32,609 nt of DNA from Planctomycetaceae bacterium (GTDB lineage: Bacteria > Planctomycetota > Planctomycetia > Isosphaerales > Isosphaeraceae). Below the pieces are notes generated by a model that was given only the letters and a program-made list of their open reading frames with translations, was not told the DNA's origin and made no database searches. The stretch's first letter is position 1. Every line of letters begins with the position of its first letter. The stretch is from positions 1-32,609 of the forward strand of contig JAFAHT010000088.1 of assembly GCA_019237095.1 (NCBI GenBank), read 5' to 3'. Below are positions 31,001 through 32,609 of the stretch, one piece after another. The translations under genes and the position numbers were made by a program.

Positions 31001-32609
31001 AGTGCCCTGGCCGAGGCGAGCATCTGCTGACCCTTGCCGGCGGGCGATTGTGTGGTCTCGGGGGGTGCGGGAGGTCGGTCGTTGGGCTGGTCGGCGCGCG
31101 CCAGCGCGACAGCTGCGTCGGCCTTGGCTGGCTCGGCCCGAATGGGCTGGCCCGGTGGGTTCTTGGGTTGATCGGGGGGCGCCAGCGCGACGGGCGCATC
31201 GCCCTGGCCAGGCGGTTCAGGCTTGGGCTGGCTGGCCAGGGCAAGAGCGGCAGGCTGATCCGGGGTCGGCGAACCAGCCGCCCCGGGTGCCAGCACGCCG
31301 CGCGCATCGCACTGGCCAGGCGGTTCAGGCTTGGGTTGGCTGTCGGGTGCAGGAGGGGCAGGCTGATCAGGGGCTGGCGAACCAGCCGCCCCGGGTGCCG
31401 CAGGCGGCGGCTCCGTGGCCGGCTCGACGCCGGAACTCTTCTGGATCGTCGCGTCAACTGACGGAGCCGCGGTCGCAGGGGCCTGGCCAATGGCCGCCCG
31501 GCCCGATTCCTTGTCGCGAAGCTTCTCGGACTCGGCAAACTTCGCAGCAGCCTTGGCCTGGTCGCCCTTCTCCAGCAGGTCGTTGGCCTCATGTTCGGCC
31601 ACCAGGCTCGGCGGTTCGGCGGCCGGGGTAGCGGCAGGCGAGCTGGGCACCGAGCGGACCCGGGCCATGGCGATGTCGTGCAGCACGGATTCGGCGCGAT
31701 CGGCCGTGAGGGCCGGCACAACGTTCATCCGCTGGGCCTGCAGCGCCTTGGCCTCAGCCTCGTTGAGCTTGCCCAGCTTCATGAGCTGGCGGGATTCCTG
31801 GACCAGCACATCATAGACGCCCTGGCTGGGTCGTTCCCCGGGGGGGGTGTTGCGAAACTTATCTCGCTTGCGGAGGGCACGCGCCGCGGCGGCGACCTTG
31901 TCCGGGTTGTCGCCGAAGAAGCTGTAGCTCAGGTTCCAGCTCTTGACCTCCTGCGCGATGGCCTCCGCCTGATCGATCTGGTGATTTGCCAGGGCGGCAC
32001 GCGCCTTACGGAGCAGGGCGTGGGCGTTCTCGCGATTATGGGGCAAGGACTGAGCCGGCTTGCTGGTGCTGGCGAGGTTCTTGGGCCGCTCCTTGTTCAG
32101 GTCGGTGCGGACCTTGTTCGGTGTGTCGTCGAAGAGGCCCCACTTGACGTCGATGGCCTCGGCCTCGGCGATCTTCTTTTCGGCCGCGTCAAGATTGCCC
32201 TGGGCCATCTGTTCCCTGGCTTCGTGCAGCAGCCAGACGGCGTGCTGCTTGACGTCGGGAGTGACGGCCACGTCGCAGGCTCCACCGCGGGCTGGGTCCC
32301 CGGACTGAATAACACTTGTGGTCGCCGGGGCTGCCTGCACGGCAGCACCGGTCATCGCCGGGCCTGCTCCGTCGGTTGCGGTCGGTCCAACTGCGGTCGC
32401 GGCAGGCTTATCAGGGGCCGGCGATCCAGCCGCGCCGGGTGCCAGCGCGCCGGGCGCATCGCCCTGGCCCGGCGGTTCCGGCTTGGGCTGGCTGTCGGGA
32501 GCAGGAGCGGCAGGCTGATCCGGGGTCGGCGAACCAGCCGCGCCGGGTGCCGCAAGCGCATCGCCCTGGCCCGGCAGTTCCGGCTTGGGCTGGCTGTCAG
32601 GAGCAGGAG
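28027..32609 (-). CDS. Large secretin-family outer-membrane protein (GspD/PilQ-like), 5' end outside window
   Basis: At least 1526 residues are visible and the frame is open to the right edge. From the N-terminus these are: Pro/Ala-rich repeats (32399-32609), helical repeats of about 35 residues (MLLHEAREQMAQGNLDAAEK type), more Pro/Ala-rich repeats (31190-31420), and helical and coiled-coil sequence. Then comes an STN/secretin N0-like domain (TISLNVEKQPLSEAITFLQ, around 29900-29990), a Gly-rich linker, an N-domain-like segment (VHEQIADLLRQLRRLQDLQV), a Gly/Thr/Ala-rich insert (28900-29060), and the secretin core. The core ends with VPVLSKIPWLDRLFRNVG and LMLMVTPRIII, the classic C-terminal secretin motifs. 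It probably forms a multimeric outer-membrane channel of a type II secretion or type IV pilus-like system; the N-terminal extension is far beyond the usual secretin length. Confidence 0.85.
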   Translation of the reverse strand, partial: PAPDSQPKPELPGQGDALAAPGAAGSPTPDQPAAPAPDSQPKPEPPGQGDAPGALAPGAAGSPAPDKPAATAVGPTATDGAGPAMTGAAVQAAPATTSVIQSGDPARGGACDVAVTPDVKQHAVWLLHEAREQMAQGNLDAAEKKIAEAEAIDVKWGLFDDTPNKVRTDLNKERPKNLASTSKPAQSLPHNRENAHALLRKARAALANHQIDQAEAIAQEVKSWNLSYSFFGDNPDKVAAAARALRKRDKFRNTPPGERPSQGVYDVLVQESRQLMKLGKLNEAEAKALQAQRMNVVPALTADRAESVLHDIAMARVRSVPSSPAATPAAEPPSLVAEHEANDLLEKGDQAKAAAKFAESEKLRDKESGRAAIGQAPATAAPSVDATIQKSSGVEPATEPPPAAPGAAGSPAPDQPAPPAPDSQPKPEPPGQCDARGVLAPGAAGSPTPDQPAALALASQPKPEPPGQGDAPVALAPPDQPKNPPGQPIRAEPAKADAAVALARADQPNDRPPAPPETTQSPAGKGQQMLASARALYTSGNYPAARQMAQDAKAGHLGVDGQADELLAQIGLAEQGGALSLYESALAAMRSGENARARALLTEVAAAGASLDENLLTKVQELLKKLPADDKAGSPKGKAVVDEKSSVIPDAEALAAQKLNAEVSTKIAEARRLQETDPDKAIAIYEQTMKAVKSSGLSPNLIRPMVRRLEVALELAKKDKTAFEVKMQNKQERGQIELKRLRILEADKAKKARLKEFMDKAQGAYAEGNYAECEAYAKRAAEVDPNEVAATMLVFKAKTERHYKQDLEIRAAKDEGALTAFQEVELAGIADPEVQLNSIKYAKNFKDLTRERLRMNARLEVKKDPKVLAIEAKLKDTISLNVEKQPLSEAITFLQNYTGLNIVLDPKALNDEGLTSAAPVSLTVNNVQLKTALKLLLRPLGLTYRVEDEVLLITSPGSTAQMYPHTYYVGDLIMPANKGQPNPVAAVTSQMGVGPNSADGAGAMGQVSAMVNPGQPPATPDMSVSKGDRPQVDMTPLIQLITTSIAPGTWRVQDSSGQDISPAYGLGQGFGGPGGGGGGAGGGIDAAERPPGSIIPFFLSISLIIRHTAEVHEQIADLLRQLRRLQDLQVAIEVRFITVSDNFFEQIGVDFDFQILSDTVGKHTTFAFPNPAAELIGVPGAPTTTTTGTTGTTSTIGTTGTTGTTAAGGTGGLTGGAAGGVTGGAGTIAGTTGGTTGGAAPIPSTTPSAYLVNPIRDSWTYGNKTPLVVGTAGGGLQNFSGNLAIPYNGPNASLIAPTNAIPGSGGTFGIAFLSNVEMYFFLTAAQGDTRANVLQAPKVTTFNGASATIVNAQLQWYVAALTPIVGPGSVAFVPTPAPLPNGVVLTVTPVVSADRRYVRLTIAPVFNTIAGFTTIQVPAAVGGSGLGGGAATINATLQLPQTNTTTVSTTVTVPDGGTVLLGGVKQLNEQRLEYGVPVLSKIPWLDRLFRNVGIGRVSTSLMLMVTPRIIILEEEEEKLGIPSTAL
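31190..31420 (-). repeat. Internal Pro/Ala-rich coding repeats of the secretin gene
   Basis: At least two copies of a roughly 35-residue unit built on PGAAGSPAPDQPA and SQPKPEPPGQ occur here. The same unit recurs at 32399-32609 with high DNA identity, so the copies arose by duplication. Confidence 0.7.
32399..32609 (-). repeat. Second block of the same Pro/Ala-rich coding repeats, cut by window edge
   Basis: Two copies of the PGAAGSPTPDQPA / SQPKPEPPGQGDA unit lie in frame with the downstream secretin. The ATG at 32355 is therefore internal, and the gene starts outside the window. Confidence 0.7.

Overview
The window is GC-rich DNA that looks like a planctomycete chromosome, most likely of the Isosphaeraceae type. 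The evidence is the combination of a very large secretin-like protein with a long Pro/Ala-rich and helical N-terminal part, a YdjY-like secreted protein, a formylglycine-type sulfatase with a signal peptide, a membrane-anchored coiled-coil/HEAT protein, many secreted or membrane proteins of unknown role, and many decayed transposases and gene stubs between them. This assignment rests on remembered family resemblance; no search was run. I saw no rRNA, tRNA or CRISPR array.

Layout. Bases 1-2577 (minus strand) hold a tight three-gene operon: a ribbon-helix-helix/winged-helix regulator-like protein, a GHKL (MutL/Hsp90-type) ATPase, and a third protein with an acidic tail that runs off the left edge. 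Its promoter region has a tandem 11-bp repeat inside a larger imperfect palindrome. Bases 2887-3743 hold a 373-bp element with 20-bp perfect terminal inverted repeats, between the 5'-beheaded remains of a SLOG-like gene and a Rieske gene. A VapBC-type toxin-antitoxin pair (4042-4820) and an intact IS4-superfamily insertion sequence (4873-6196) follow. The insertion sequence has landed at the very end of a helicase-associated-domain gene and now supplies its stop codon.

Bases 8650-13765 contain a 75-residue small protein, a membrane-anchored hypothetical, and an operon in which an amidase-signature enzyme sits between two paralogous DUF697-type membrane GTPases. Bases 13944-14288 hold a truncated, frameshifted transposase ending in a strong hairpin. 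Next come a coiled-coil/HEAT protein whose 3' end overlaps a convergent ABC-2 type exporter pair (permease plus ATPase), and then about 0.9 kb without a gene that contains two inverted-repeat structures.

Bases 18767-19771 are a gene graveyard (CPBP protease stub, an unidentified stub with a stop, a DUF1254-like stub, a dispersed repeat). It is followed by a frameshifted SnoaL/DUF4440-like secreted protein, a secreted Ser-Tyr-Gly-Gln-rich repeat protein, a second copy of the dispersed repeat, an 816-residue sulfatase, and a membrane protein that looks like a two-TM potassium channel but lacks the selectivity-filter signature. The right end has a DUF1330-like membrane protein, an IS3 remnant, an AT-rich island, a YdjY-like protein and the large secretin, which is cut by the right edge.

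The best candidates for undescribed biology are the RHH/GHKL operon at the left edge, the GTPase-amidase-GTPase operon, and the low-complexity SYGQ protein. Several of the other observations describe mobile-element behaviour (an element-supplied stop codon, terminal-repeat elements and repeat-bounded gene stubs).
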